Notes: a model not told the origin generated them from the sequence alone. A stretch of DNA of 64,000 nt from Marinihelvus sp942491555 (GCA_942491555.1 CALOBN010000005.1:744001-808000); one strand, 5' to 3'. Positions 44,066 to 50,860 are shown, counted from the first letter of the stretch. A program made the numbers and translations.

Positions 44066-45019
44066 TTAGGCCATCGTTTTCATCTCCATCCAGCAGGTTT
44101 CATCCCTGACCATGGCGTTGAGCAGCACGATCATTTTGCGCATGCACGCCACCACGGCTACCTTCCTGTTTTTGCCTTTAGCGACGAGTTTTTGGTAAAA
44201 AGCCCGGATGACCGGGTTGTGTTGGATGGCAGATAATGCAGCCATGAACAACACGGTTCTGACCTGCGCTCGTCCACCGCGGATGCGGCGTTTGCCGCGG
44301 TGCTTGCCACTGTCCCTGTTCATGGGTGCCACACCCACCAGGGCAGCGATTTGTTTGGGCTTGAGTGAGCCCAGTTCACGCAGATCGCTCAGCAGTGTGG
44401 TGGACAGCGTGACCCCGACACCCGGCATGCTCTCGAGGATCTGGCGACGCTCTCGCCAGCTGGCCACCTGCTCACTCAGTTCAACAATGCGCCGGTCAAC
44501 CGATTGCAACTGACGTTGCAGGTGGCCAATGGATCGGCGGATATCTGCACGCAGGAACGCGGGCATCACCTGCAGGCGATTCTTTTCCATGGTCAGCATG
44601 CCGATGATTTGCTTGCGGCGGACGGTTAAGTCTGTGAGCTTGCAAGTGGTTTCATCGGGCAGCTCACGTATCGGTGGCTGCACGGTGGCGGCATACTGGG
44701 CGATCACCCGGCTGTCGAGCTTATCGGTCTTGGCCAGGATGCCCAGGGCGCCGGCAAAGCGCCGGATGGCAATGGGCTGCGCGACCACCACGGGTAGATG
44801 CTGTTTGCCGGCGGCGCGGACCAGGGCCTGTTCGTGTCGACCGGTGGCTTCGACCACCAGACAGGCAATGGCAGGTAAGTCCAGTTGCCTGAGCGCCTGG
44901 CGGATACCACGTGGCGTGTTGTCGACCGTGAAGTGTTGAGCGTTTTCGTGGCAGCAGAAATCCAGCTGTTGTTTGCCCACATCAACGCCGATATGAAGAG
45001 ACGGAGTAATTGAGTTCAT
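44066..45019 (-). CDS. IS110-family transposase (DEDD type)
   Basis: 317-residue recombinase of the IS110/IS1111 family. The N-terminal RuvC-like DEDD domain has D13 (GVDVGK), the VVEATGRHE glutamate and KTDKLDSRVIAQYA. A coiled linker spans about 150-205. The C-terminal Tnp20 domain contains MPGVGVTLSTTLL, IAALVGVAPMNRDSGKHRG and the serine region FMAALSAIQHNPVIRAFY. Family members work with an RNA encoded in the element to choose target and donor. The gene is intact and opposite to the cassettes. Confidence 0.95.
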   Translation of the reverse strand: MNSITPSLHIGVDVGKQQLDFCCHENAQHFTVDNTPRGIRQALRQLDLPAIACLVVEATGRHEQALVRAAGKQHLPVVVAQPIAIRRFAGALGILAKTDKLDSRVIAQYAATVQPPIRELPDETTCKLTDLTVRRKQIIGMLTMEKNRLQVMPAFLRADIRRSIGHLQRQLQSVDRRIVELSEQVASWRERRQILESMPGVGVTLSTTLLSDLRELGSLKPKQIAALVGVAPMNRDSGKHRGKRRIRGGRAQVRTVLFMAALSAIQHNPVIRAFYQKLVAKGKNRKVAVVACMRKMIVLLNAMVRDETCWMEMKTMA

Positions 45020-45215
45020 GACGCACCCTTGCTACATTCGGGCTCTAGGCCCATTCGACTGTTCGCGTGAATGAAACGAGTCGGTGGAGCGCCACGCGCT
45101 TGTTAGCGGTCTCAGGGTAACCTGGAGCCATCATTCAATCGGGCTGCACCACCGATCACCTGCTGCATACAGGTGATGGGCCTACCATATCAATCGGGGG
45201 CCTGACGGAACCATA
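45020..45215 (-). ncRNA. candidate bridge/seeker RNA of IS copy 2 with attC-matching guides
   Basis: Read as RNA (minus strand) the order is: hairpin ATCACCTG/CAGGTGAT (45155-45177), TTGAATGA (45138-45131), 23 bases, GCTAACAAG (45107-45099), then ACAGTCG (45062-45056). The attC target on the same strand is TTGAATGA-CT-TGTTAGC. So the RNA has the left half in direct sense and the right half as reverse complement, flanking a CT core, as in bridge-RNA target loops. ACAGTCG repeats the element's own terminal bases and fits a left donor guide; I found no clear right donor guide. Inference from sequence. Confidence 0.6.
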
Positions 45216-45288
45216 CAAGTCATTTAAGTACGCAGCCACGGGCTGCCGGACCGCGCGGCGCACGGTCGTTTAACTCGAAACGTTAGTT
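45216..45288 (+). repeat. attC 13, right part
   Basis: CAAGTCATTTAAGTACGCAGCC, then ACGGTCGTTTAACTCGAAACGTTAGTT; core GTTAGTT at 45282-45288. Continues the site begun at 44032. Confidence 0.82.
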
Positions 45289-45315
45289 GCGCAAGCTGGC
45301 TGCGTGACGAATCAA

Positions 45316-45336
45316 TAATGGTATAATTTCTATACC
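45316..45336 (+). promoter_or_regulatory. promoter -10 and palindromic operator of the brnTA cassette
   Basis: TATAAT at 45322-45327 lies within the palindrome GGTATA-ATTTC-TATACC (45320-45336), which ends directly before the brnT GTG start. BrnA antitoxins repress their own operon, so this is a likely binding site. Transcription from this -10 would give a nearly leaderless mRNA. No strong -35 was seen. Confidence 0.6.
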
Positions 45337-45603
45337 GTGATTGAATTCGACGAATCGAAAAGCCAATCCAATCTCCAGAAGCACGGCATTGATTTCGTTG
45401 AAGCCCAACGGCTTTGGGACGATTCCAACTTATTGGAAATTCCAGCCAGAACAGTCGATGAGCCCAGGTATCTGCTCATTGGCAAAATTGAAACGAACCA
45501 TTGGTCGGCCGTAGTGACCTATCGGAGAGAAGCAATTCGAATCATCTCTGTACGAAGATCAAGAGTTGAGGAAGTGAGCCTCTATGAAAGCCAAGACATT
45601 TGA
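45337..45603 (+). CDS. brnT: cassette 14: BrnT-type toxin
   Basis: Predicted RNase toxin of the BrnT/BrnA type II system, RelE-like fold. 88 residues from GTG 45337. Family pattern: FDESKSQSNLQKHGIDFVEAQRLWDD at the N terminus, then YLLIGKI, WSAVVTYR and IRIISVRRSRVEE strands, where basic residues are catalytic in the family. The brnA gene overlaps its end by 20 bases. Having its own promoter fits a toxin-antitoxin cassette that stabilises the array. Confidence 0.9.
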   Translation: MIEFDESKSQSNLQKHGIDFVEAQRLWDDSNLLEIPARTVDEPRYLLIGKIETNHWSAVVTYRREAIRIISVRRSRVEEVSLYESQDI

Positions 45604-45853
45604 CACGAAATTTGAAGAGGGTGAGGACCTCACCGATGCGTTGGATCTATCCAAGGCACGTCGCCCCCTGCAGGCTCAAAAGCGTGTCAATGTCGATTTT
45701 CCCACCTGGATGGTTCGAGAGTTGGACTTGGAGGCACGTCGAGTTGGAGTGACTCGGCAATCCATCATCAAGATGTGGCTTGCAGAACGACTTGAGTACT
45801 CGGCAACTAACAAGTCATCAAACACGGACGCCAGTGACGCTGGCCCCGGTTAA
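45584..45853 (+). CDS. brnA: cassette 14: BrnA-type antitoxin
   Basis: 89 residues. The N-terminal acidic part should bind BrnT. The C-terminal ribbon-helix-helix domain (KRVNVDFPTWMVRELDLEARRVGVTRQSIIKMWLAERL) should bind the operator upstream of brnT. The last 14 residues (NKSSNTDASDAGPG) are encoded by attC 14 and are probably a passenger tail. Confidence 0.88.
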   Translation: MKAKTFDTKFEEGEDLTDALDLSKARRPLQAQKRVNVDFPTWMVRELDLEARRVGVTRQSIIKMWLAERLEYSATNKSSNTDASDAGPG

Positions 45854-45867
45854 TTCAAACATTACAG
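45805..45867 (+). repeat. attC 14 (63-bp type, damaged core)
   Basis: AACTAACAAGTCATCAAACA, centre CGGACGCCAGTGACGCTGGCCCCG. The right end reads TTCAAACATTACAGC, so the G of the cleavage site is A. This should lock the brnTA cassette to the next gene. Confidence 0.82.
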
Positions 45868-45978
45868 CGCAACCTTGGGTAATGTCGCTAGTGTCCACTA
45901 CTGACCCAAAGGCGCCGGTCTAATTATCTCTCAGCAGGGACAGTAGCCTACAGTCTCTGCTCGCACTCAGCAGCTTCC

Positions 45979-46713
45979 ATGATCTTTCAACGATTGGCCC
46001 GTGCCATGTCTCGACAGGGTTGGTCAACCATCCTCATTGAGCTCGTGCTTGTTATTGTGGGTGTGTTCATCGCTTTACAGGTTTCCATTTGGAACCAGGG
46101 CCGCATAGACCGCATGCTCGAACGCGAATACATCGCGCGAATGTATGCGGACGTCAATCGATCGATTGAGCGACTGGACTCCAGCCAGAGATGGGTTTCG
46201 GAGGCGATTGCGGCTCAACGTCTGGCTCTGAGCGCTCTGAGAGACGGCGAGTTATCGGAGCAGGATCGGTCAGCCTTTGAGGTTGGCCTGAAGATGATTG
46301 GCTACGCCGATGAGCCCGAAATTGACCTGACCACTGTCAGTGAGCTTCAGTCCACGGGCAATATGACCCTGATCCGGGATATCGAATTACGCGCCCTGAT
46401 AGGCACTACCCTGACTGACTACGAGACTGCGATTGGCTGGAGTCGGAGACATACAGGCCGTATCTACCAACTGCGCACAGAAATTGATGGAAAATTTGGA
46501 ATTATTGATACGGACGAATTGGATTCGATGGAGATCGAATTCGACTTCGACGCGCTCGCAGAAGATACCGAATTAATAAATATAGTCAGCCAAATCGTCT
46601 TTTTGGTGCGCCTTCAACAATTCCAGATCCGAAACACCAGGGAATCTATGGAAACCTTTCGAGTCGCCCTTGCGGACAAGCTTGACAGGCTTCCGAGTGT
46701 TAAAAAAGATTAG
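45979..46713 (+). CDS. cassette 15: DUF6090-like membrane-anchored protein
   Basis: 244 residues with one N-terminal membrane helix in the context STILIELVLVIVGVFIALQVSIWNQGR. This is the hallmark of a widespread family (DUF6090-like) whose remaining part is a helical, probably periplasmic domain. Function unknown. It is the largest non-IS gene in the array. About 110 bases upstream contain only the damaged attC 14 boundary. Confidence 0.75.
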   Translation: MIFQRLARAMSRQGWSTILIELVLVIVGVFIALQVSIWNQGRIDRMLEREYIARMYADVNRSIERLDSSQRWVSEAIAAQRLALSALRDGELSEQDRSAFEVGLKMIGYADEPEIDLTTVSELQSTGNMTLIRDIELRALIGTTLTDYETAIGWSRRHTGRIYQLRTEIDGKFGIIDTDELDSMEIEFDFDALAEDTELINIVSQIVFLVRLQQFQIRNTRESMETFRVALADKLDRLPSVKKD

Positions 46714-46824
46714 GCGTAGCCAATGATTGAGTCTCGCGAACGACCACTTCTGGCCGATAGCGGGCCCTCGAGCTATTGTTGGTTGAGAAAATATGCGTGG
46801 AACGGAGACTCTTAGCATGTTGCC

Positions 46825-46923
46825 CTACAACAAGACATTGCAGCTGACAATTGACCCTGCCGCCACTTCGGCTATCGCTAAAGTCTCGCCCGCCTCAATC
46901 GCAGCTGAACGCAGGTGTTAAAG
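46825..46923 (+). repeat. attC 15 (different type, about 99 bp)
   Basis: CTACAACAAGACATTGCAGC at the left and CGCAGCTGAACGCAGGTGTTAAAG at the right; the paired GCAGCTGA segments give the arms of an attC hairpin. The sequence resembles attC sites of mobile integrons (TTGCAGC...GCTGAAC) more than the local family, so this boundary may have been acquired from elsewhere. Confidence 0.65.
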
Positions 46924-46926
46924 GGT

Positions 46927-47415
46927 ATGGAGACATTAAGCCGCAGGGATTTTTTTATTGCGCTACTTCTGGGTGCCACGTATGCGTTTCTTATAGTGAT
47001 TTTCATTTCGTTGACGGCGTGGTCGGCTGTTCCGAACTGGTGGACCAATGCGTTCGGCCAAAGCAACTACAGCACTCATGTTTGGTTGCAGTTATGTCAC
47101 TCAACTGGCGTGCTCATCGCAGCGGTGCCAATTGCCACAATAATTGTTCGGCTTTATCAGGGCAGACAATTTCGGTTTGCTCTTCTGGCTGCTCTTGTCC
47201 CCACAAGCGCCATGTTTTTACTGGTAGTCCGTGCCTTCTCCCTTTCAGAGCAATTAAATTTGGAAAGTGAAAGTTCTGTTGTGGCTGTTACTTCCCTCTG
47301 GGTAGACGTAATAAAGATACCTGTCTTCCTCATGCTTTTGGTGGCAGGCATCTCTCGAATGTTCCCCTTTAACACGCGGCGAAACACGGACGCCAGCTCT
47401 GCCGGCGCCGCTTAA
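46927..47415 (+). CDS. cassette 16: four-helix membrane protein
   Basis: 162 residues from ATG 46927 (an upstream GTG falls in attC 15). Hydrophobic segments at about 10-33, 58-78, 85-103 and 132-150. Family not recognised. The last residues (NTDASSAGAA) are encoded by attC 16. Confidence 0.65.
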   Translation: METLSRRDFFIALLLGATYAFLIVIFISLTAWSAVPNWWTNAFGQSNYSTHVWLQLCHSTGVLIAAVPIATIIVRLYQGRQFRFALLAALVPTSAMFLLVVRAFSLSEQLNLESESSVVAVTSLWVDVIKIPVFLMLLVAGISRMFPFNTRRNTDASSAGAA

Positions 47416-47429
47416 TTCAAACGTTATGG
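47367..47429 (+). repeat. attC 16 (63-bp type)
   Basis: CTTTAAC left box, centre CGGACGCCAGCTCTGCCGGCGCCG, right CTTAATTCAAACGTTATGG; core at 47423-47429. Confidence 0.82.
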
Positions 47430-47758
47430 ATGCAATAGAAGCTCCAAAATTTTCTTGTCCAAGGTGCCATGAACCGGTGCCAAAGTATAAGTCTCTCTAT
47501 TTGAATCGCTGGACCAAAATCAGCTGTGCTGCATGTGACGCAAAAATTATCCCCAATCAGAAAACCCTAACGCGTTTCGCTATGGTCGGTAGCGTGGTTG
47601 GAGCGTTGATAGCTGTGTATTTCCCAAGAACCACATCAGCAGAGGGGTGGCTTGCGAATTCGCTGGGCCCAATAGCGGCTTTGCTATTGCTGGTTATTGT
47701 TCTCTCCGCTGTTTCCGTTCGGTTCATTGGTTTTTCTGAGGCGACTGATGATGAATAA
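47426..47758 (+). CDS. cassette 17: zinc-ribbon membrane protein (paralogue of cassette 8)
   Basis: 110 residues. Two Cys pairs (CPRCHEP and CAACDAK) form a likely zinc ribbon, followed by two membrane helices (about 51-66 and 80-102). Most of the sequence equals cassette 8, including CHEPVPKYKSLYLNRWTKIS, and the DNA is nearly as similar, so a cassette copy was made within this array. The ATG lies inside the preceding attC core. Confidence 0.68.
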   Translation: MDAIEAPKFSCPRCHEPVPKYKSLYLNRWTKISCAACDAKIIPNQKTLTRFAMVGSVVGALIAVYFPRTTSAEGWLANSLGPIAALLLLVIVLSAVSVRFIGFSEATDDE

Positions 47759-47830
47759 CAAACCATTCAAGTCCGTGGCGAGGGGCTGCCGGACCGTGCT
47801 CCGTGAGATCGCCTAATTCAGCCGTTATGC
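47753..47830 (+). repeat. attC 17 (78-bp type)
   Basis: GAATAACAAACCATTCAAG to GCCTAATTCAGCCGTTATGC; core GTTATGC at 47824-47830. The right stem has several substitutions. Confidence 0.85.
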
Positions 47831-47921
47831 CATCGCCGCAGTGGTTTTGGAAAAGCATTCCTAATTATCCTGAGGAATAACTGCGATATCAGGCGCTTTC
47901 GCTCTTCCGTAAAAAGGAGGA

Positions 47922-48102
47922 ATGAATGCCAGAACCGTAATAAAGCTTCTGCGGGGAGACAGTTGCAAGTTCGAATGAAAGGAAGCCACAGACAATTCAA
48001 ACACCCGCAGAAACCTGGACTTGTTACGGTAAGCTTGGTGATAATCTTGCATCCGGGACACTAAATAGCATTTACGAGCAGGCTGGCTGGAAACAGAGGT
48101 GA
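47922..48102 (+). pseudogene. hicA: cassette 18: second hicA toxin, broken
   Basis: Homologous to the hicA remnant at 42136. Start ATG 47922 after AAAAAGGAGG. The frame shifts after MNARTVIKLLRGD; a second frame carries the conserved RMKGSHRQFKHPQKPGLV with the catalytic-region histidine intact. A 7-base deletion relative to the other copy (GTTACGGTAAGC) then shifts the frame again before LNSIYEQAGWKQR and TGA 48100-48102. The deletion differs from the lesions in the first copy, so the two toxins were inactivated at least partly independently. Confidence 0.85.
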
Positions 48103-48105
48103 TTT

Positions 48106-48318
48106 ATGAAATACGCTGTGGTTACCGAAAATGCTGGCACCAATTTTTCGGCCTATGTCCCACACCTGCCTGGTTGTATCGCTACAGGCCAGTCAATCAA
48201 AGAAACCGAAAATGAAATACGTTCTGCCATACAGTTTCACCTGGATGGTATGAAGAAAAAAGGTATTCCTATTCCAAAGCCGAGCAGCGCTGTCGAGTAC
48301 GAAGAAGTTGGCGCATAA
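48106..48318 (+). CDS. hicB: cassette 18: second HicB-type antitoxin
   Basis: 70 residues, closely similar to the copy at 42330 and likewise intact: MKYAVVTENAGTNFSAYVPHL, PGCIATG, SIKETENEIRSAIQFHLDGM. It starts 3 bases after the broken hicA with AGAGGTGATTT as ribosome site. With no working partner in the window it may be relaxing, or it may neutralise a HicA elsewhere. Confidence 0.88.
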   Translation: MKYAVVTENAGTNFSAYVPHLPGCIATGQSIKETENEIRSAIQFHLDGMKKKGIPIPKPSSAVEYEEVGA

Positions 48319-48402
48319 CAAATCATTGAAGTGCGTTCCGGCCTGCGGCCTGCTCCCCACGCCTGCTGCTGCGCAGGCGCCGCTGAGCTGAAACACTGAA
48401 TG
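48313..48402 (+). repeat. attC 18 (damaged core)
   Basis: GCATAACAAATCATTGAAGTG is a good left half. The right half reads CGCCGCTGAGCTGAAACACTGAATG, with no GTT at the cleavage position. Confidence 0.75.
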
Positions 48403-48432
48403 ACTAGCCGACGCTATATCATCATTTGAGCT

Positions 48433-48714
48433 ATGGAAGTTTTAACCAGAATTCTTGGCCTTATTGTTGGTGTTTTATCCATTATTGTCTCAGTCTCGAT
48501 GGCCCTGGATGTAAACGATAGTTCTTTCGCTTTTGATATGGTGCTTTTGATTCTGATGGGTGCTTTGTTTTGTGCCTATGGTCTTATGGAGAGGAGGGGA
48601 ATAGGCCGTTTCTTCAGCCCAGGTTCAGTTGCTCTGGGCAAGCAAAAGCTTCCATTCTGGCTTGGCTTCTTTGTGTTGTTCATCCTGGGAATGTACTTTT
48701 TATATGGACGCTGA
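48433..48714 (+). CDS. cassette 19: three-helix membrane protein
   Basis: 93 residues with hydrophobic segments at about 7-24, 34-51 and 74-91. Family not recognised. Just after its stop, GAAACGTTGTGTT (48719-48731) recalls the right end of an attC but no left half is seen. Confidence 0.62.
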   Translation: MEVLTRILGLIVGVLSIIVSVSMALDVNDSSFAFDMVLLILMGALFCAYGLMERRGIGRFFSPGSVALGKQKLPFWLGFFVLFILGMYFLYGR

Positions 48715-48744
48715 CATGAAACGTTGTGTTTCGCCAGCAAACCC

Positions 48745-48813
48745 ATGAAGAAAACCTGTCGCAAGTGTGGCTCGGAAATGGTTTTACTGGATAGCCAATG
48801 GATTTCGATTTGA
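48745..48813 (+). CDS. possible 22-residue CxxC peptide
   Basis: ATG 48745 to TGA 48813 encodes a short peptide with TCRKCGSE, like the start of a zinc ribbon. It overlaps the next gene by 16 bases. It could be a truncated gene or leader; low confidence. Confidence 0.25.
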   Translation: MKKTCRKCGSEMVLLDSQWISI

Positions 48814-49289
48814 TTTTGCCTTACGCAATTGTTGCCGCCATTTCAGGGGCAGCAATGGTGACAGGCTTGCTCTTCGCATTTTCGAATTTTGTCATGAGTG
48901 CATTAGGTGAGCTTGATTCGGAGCAAGGGATGTATGCGATGCAGCAGATAAACGAGAAGATAATCAATCCATTGTTCCTGTTCTTCTTTCTGGGAACTCC
49001 AGTTATCTGCATATTTCTTATCATGTACAGCTTTTCAAATCTGGCTCATGCACAGAGTATTTTTCTGCTCTCGGGCGCCTTTGGGTACATTATTGGCCCG
49101 TTCGGAATAACCGTTCGCTGTAATGTCCCCTTGAACGATGAGTTAGCGCGGGTAGCAGCGAGGGAAGGGTCAGAAGTCTGGAAGGATTATCAAATTAACT
49201 GGCAGCGCTGGAATCACATCAGAACCTACATTGGTTTGAGCTCAATTGTCACTCTTTGCTTAGGTCTTTGGATGACACCATCGCCATAA
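48798..49289 (+). CDS. DUF1772-like membrane protein
   Basis: 163 residues with four membrane helices (about 6-28, 57-77, 83-102 and 144-160). The pattern GLLFAFSNFVMSAL...QGMYAMQQINEKIINPLFL is that of the DUF1772/anthrone-oxygenase-like family. Four-helix members of unknown activity are common in bacteria. It lies between attC 18 and a partial attC ending at 49416, so it belongs to the array. Confidence 0.75.
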   Translation: MDFDLILPYAIVAAISGAAMVTGLLFAFSNFVMSALGELDSEQGMYAMQQINEKIINPLFLFFFLGTPVICIFLIMYSFSNLAHAQSIFLLSGAFGYIIGPFGITVRCNVPLNDELARVAAREGSEVWKDYQINWQRWNHIRTYIGLSSIVTLCLGLWMTPSP

Positions 49290-49388
49290 AGAAAGCGAGA
49301 AAGCGATAAAGGGGCCGGATACATTTACCTCTGAAGGAACTTTGTGGAAATGCGATCACCATGGTTTTTTTGAGTGCCACCATGTTGT

Positions 49389-49416
49389 CCGCCACCGCTT
49401 AAAACAAACGTTAGAT
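49389..49416 (+). repeat. attC right-end remnant
   Basis: CCGCCACCGCTTAAAACAAACGTTAGAT ends with the perfect core GTTAGAT (49410-49416). No left half was recognised in the 100 bases before it. Confidence 0.65.
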
Positions 49417-49472
49417 TTAATATGGACATGACCCGGCTCGAACAGCACTTTTATGAAAACGAGGGTTTTCCG

Positions 49473-49580
49473 TGACTGACTGGGAGGCCATCTATGCAGA
49501 TGTTGAGAAGCGATTCAGTGGCGCCGATCAGCAAGACCTGTGGTGCGAAGGCGGCATTCGCAGTCGACCTATATTGAAGT
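49473..49580 (+). CDS. possible short ORF, fragment
   Basis: GTG at about 49473 to TGA at about 49580 encodes about 35 residues (TDWEAIYADVEKRFSGADQQD...). It is preceded by an overlapping 17-codon frame from 49422. The composition looks coding, so this may be the start of a truncated gene. Function unknown. Confidence 0.3.
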
Positions 49581-49638
49581 GAAATGTCGCGCTGTTTCGG
49601 TGCGGATTGTCTTTGATATCATCATTGGAGCTCGGTAC

Positions 49639-50181
49639 ATGAGACTAATTGTGTTGTTCGGATTTGCAGTCATGGCCGGTCTATCCCTGGCGGCTGATAA
49701 ATTCCCCTACGGCGGGGAAGAACTCCGTTCGATCAAGTCGCTCTCCCCGCAAGAGATCGAGTCCCTGCGATCCGGTCGTGGGATGGGGTTTGCGAAACTG
49801 GCTGAGCTTAATCATTACCCGGGGCCCAAACACGTCCTGGAGCTTGCGGGTGAACTAAAGTTGACCCCAGTGCAACTAGCCCAGACCAAACAAATCTTTA
49901 GAGGGATGGAAGATAGCGCTGTGACGCTCGGCAAACAGTTGATTGAGGCGGAGTTTGAGCTTGATGGCCACTTTGAAACAGGGACGGTTGATCCGGAATC
50001 GCTGGAAAACGCGTTGCTACAAATCGGTGAAATAAGAGGTCGCCTCCGGTATGTTCATCTAAAGGCGCACCTGGATCAGAAGCTTGTGCTTTCGGCAGAG
50101 CAGATTGCACAGTATGACGAGATTCGCGGGTATCGGCGTTCTGCGTCCGCTCCGCCTGAGCATCACAAGAGTCACCATTGA
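49639..50181 (+). CDS. exported Spy/CpxP-like protein
   Basis: 180 residues from ATG 49639. The frame extends 33 codons upstream but the ATG here opens a signal peptide (LIVLFGFAVMAGLSLAA). The mature part is helical, with a short LTPVQLAQTKQIF segment like the LTxxQ motif of Spy/CpxP periplasmic chaperones and a second ...LDQKLVLSAEQIAQYDEI near the C terminus. It ends in a His-rich tail (PPEHHKSHH) that could bind metal. Confidence 0.65.
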   Translation: MRLIVLFGFAVMAGLSLAADKFPYGGEELRSIKSLSPQEIESLRSGRGMGFAKLAELNHYPGPKHVLELAGELKLTPVQLAQTKQIFRGMEDSAVTLGKQLIEAEFELDGHFETGTVDPESLENALLQIGEIRGRLRYVHLKAHLDQKLVLSAEQIAQYDEIRGYRRSASAPPEHHKSHH

Positions 50182-50335
50182 CAAATCGAACCTGTACTTT
50201 CGCTGGCTGGTTTTGGCCGGCAGCTTTTGTGATGTGTGTCGTTAACCCCGTGAGGCTCCCACAATGACCGATTGTGACCAGAGCTGATGTTGGTATGAAT
50301 TCCTTTTCTTCCAGATTGCCAGACCAACGCTGCGG

Positions 50336-50785
50336 ATGAAAACCCCCAAGCCAGGGAAGGGGCTTCTGCGGTCTTTAACGATCGTTTTCGTAAGCGGACT
50401 TCTTGTATTTGGCGCGTTTATCTATCTTGGCGGTTATTGGGAAAATATGCCCCTTCTACGAGATATAAGTGGGCCGCAAAGTTTTAAAGAGTACGTGGGC
50501 AATCCGAATGATTACGGTGCTTACGACATTAGCGGTGGTTATAGTGGTTTCCCGCAAGGTTTCGTGCTTACTGCATTTACTCTTCGTCAGCCCATCGATC
50601 TGGAAGAATGGTCTGGCGAATGGCAAAAGTCCGATAATGTACTTAAAGACTCAGGCGTCCGTGGGATCATAGAGTCCCGGATAGGTGATCAAGGGTTTTC
50701 GGTGTATCGAAAGCAAAATGTTGATCATGAAATTTATTTGATCATTAGCGAACCATCAGGCCGAGGCGTTCTTTATATGCCTTAG
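50336..50785 (+). CDS. membrane-anchored protein of unknown function
   Basis: 149 residues with an N-terminal membrane anchor (about 12-33, LTIVFVSGLLVFGAFIYLGGY) and a mainly beta extracytoplasmic part. Family not recognised. Start ATG 50336. It is followed 3 bases later by an attC-like element, so it is a cassette gene. Confidence 0.6.
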   Translation: MKTPKPGKGLLRSLTIVFVSGLLVFGAFIYLGGYWENMPLLRDISGPQSFKEYVGNPNDYGAYDISGGYSGFPQGFVLTAFTLRQPIDLEEWSGEWQKSDNVLKDSGVRGIIESRIGDQGFSVYRKQNVDHEIYLIISEPSGRGVLYMP

Positions 50786-50787
50786 GC

Positions 50788-50860
50788 GAACAACAAATCT
50801 TTGAGCTGGGTGGTAAAACTGCTACCCGGTTTTTCTTAGGCCGGGCTCAGGCCGTTATGC
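50788..50860 (+). repeat. attC-like site, distal array
   Basis: GAACAACAAATCTTTGAGC to GGGCTCAGGCCGTTATGC; core GTTATGC at 50854-50860, with GAGC/GCTC arms. The centre differs from the main families. Confidence 0.7.

Larger units (their letters stand above)
44042..45215 (-). mobile_element. IS110-family element, copy 2 (intact)
   Basis: About 1174 bp. Starts CGACTGTGATCCCAAG after CTAACAAG and ends GGAACCATA before CAAGTCATTTAAG. It has an intact 317-codon transposase, only 24 bases after its stop codon, and a 196-base non-coding leader before its start. It sits at the same attC position as copy 1. Targeting of attC sites is the known habit of the IS1111-attC group, but the long leader upstream of the transposase is the arrangement described for the IS110 subgroup. 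Confidence 0.92.

Noticed and set aside
38461..48402. Regular repeats considered as a CRISPR array
   Set aside because: The repeats are attC sites of 63-99 bp with divergent centres, separated by ORF-bearing spacers of unequal length. No cas genes are present.
50182..50335. GTTAACC near 50240 as an attC core
   Set aside because: No matching left half or arm pairing was found, and the core does not fit GTTRRRY.
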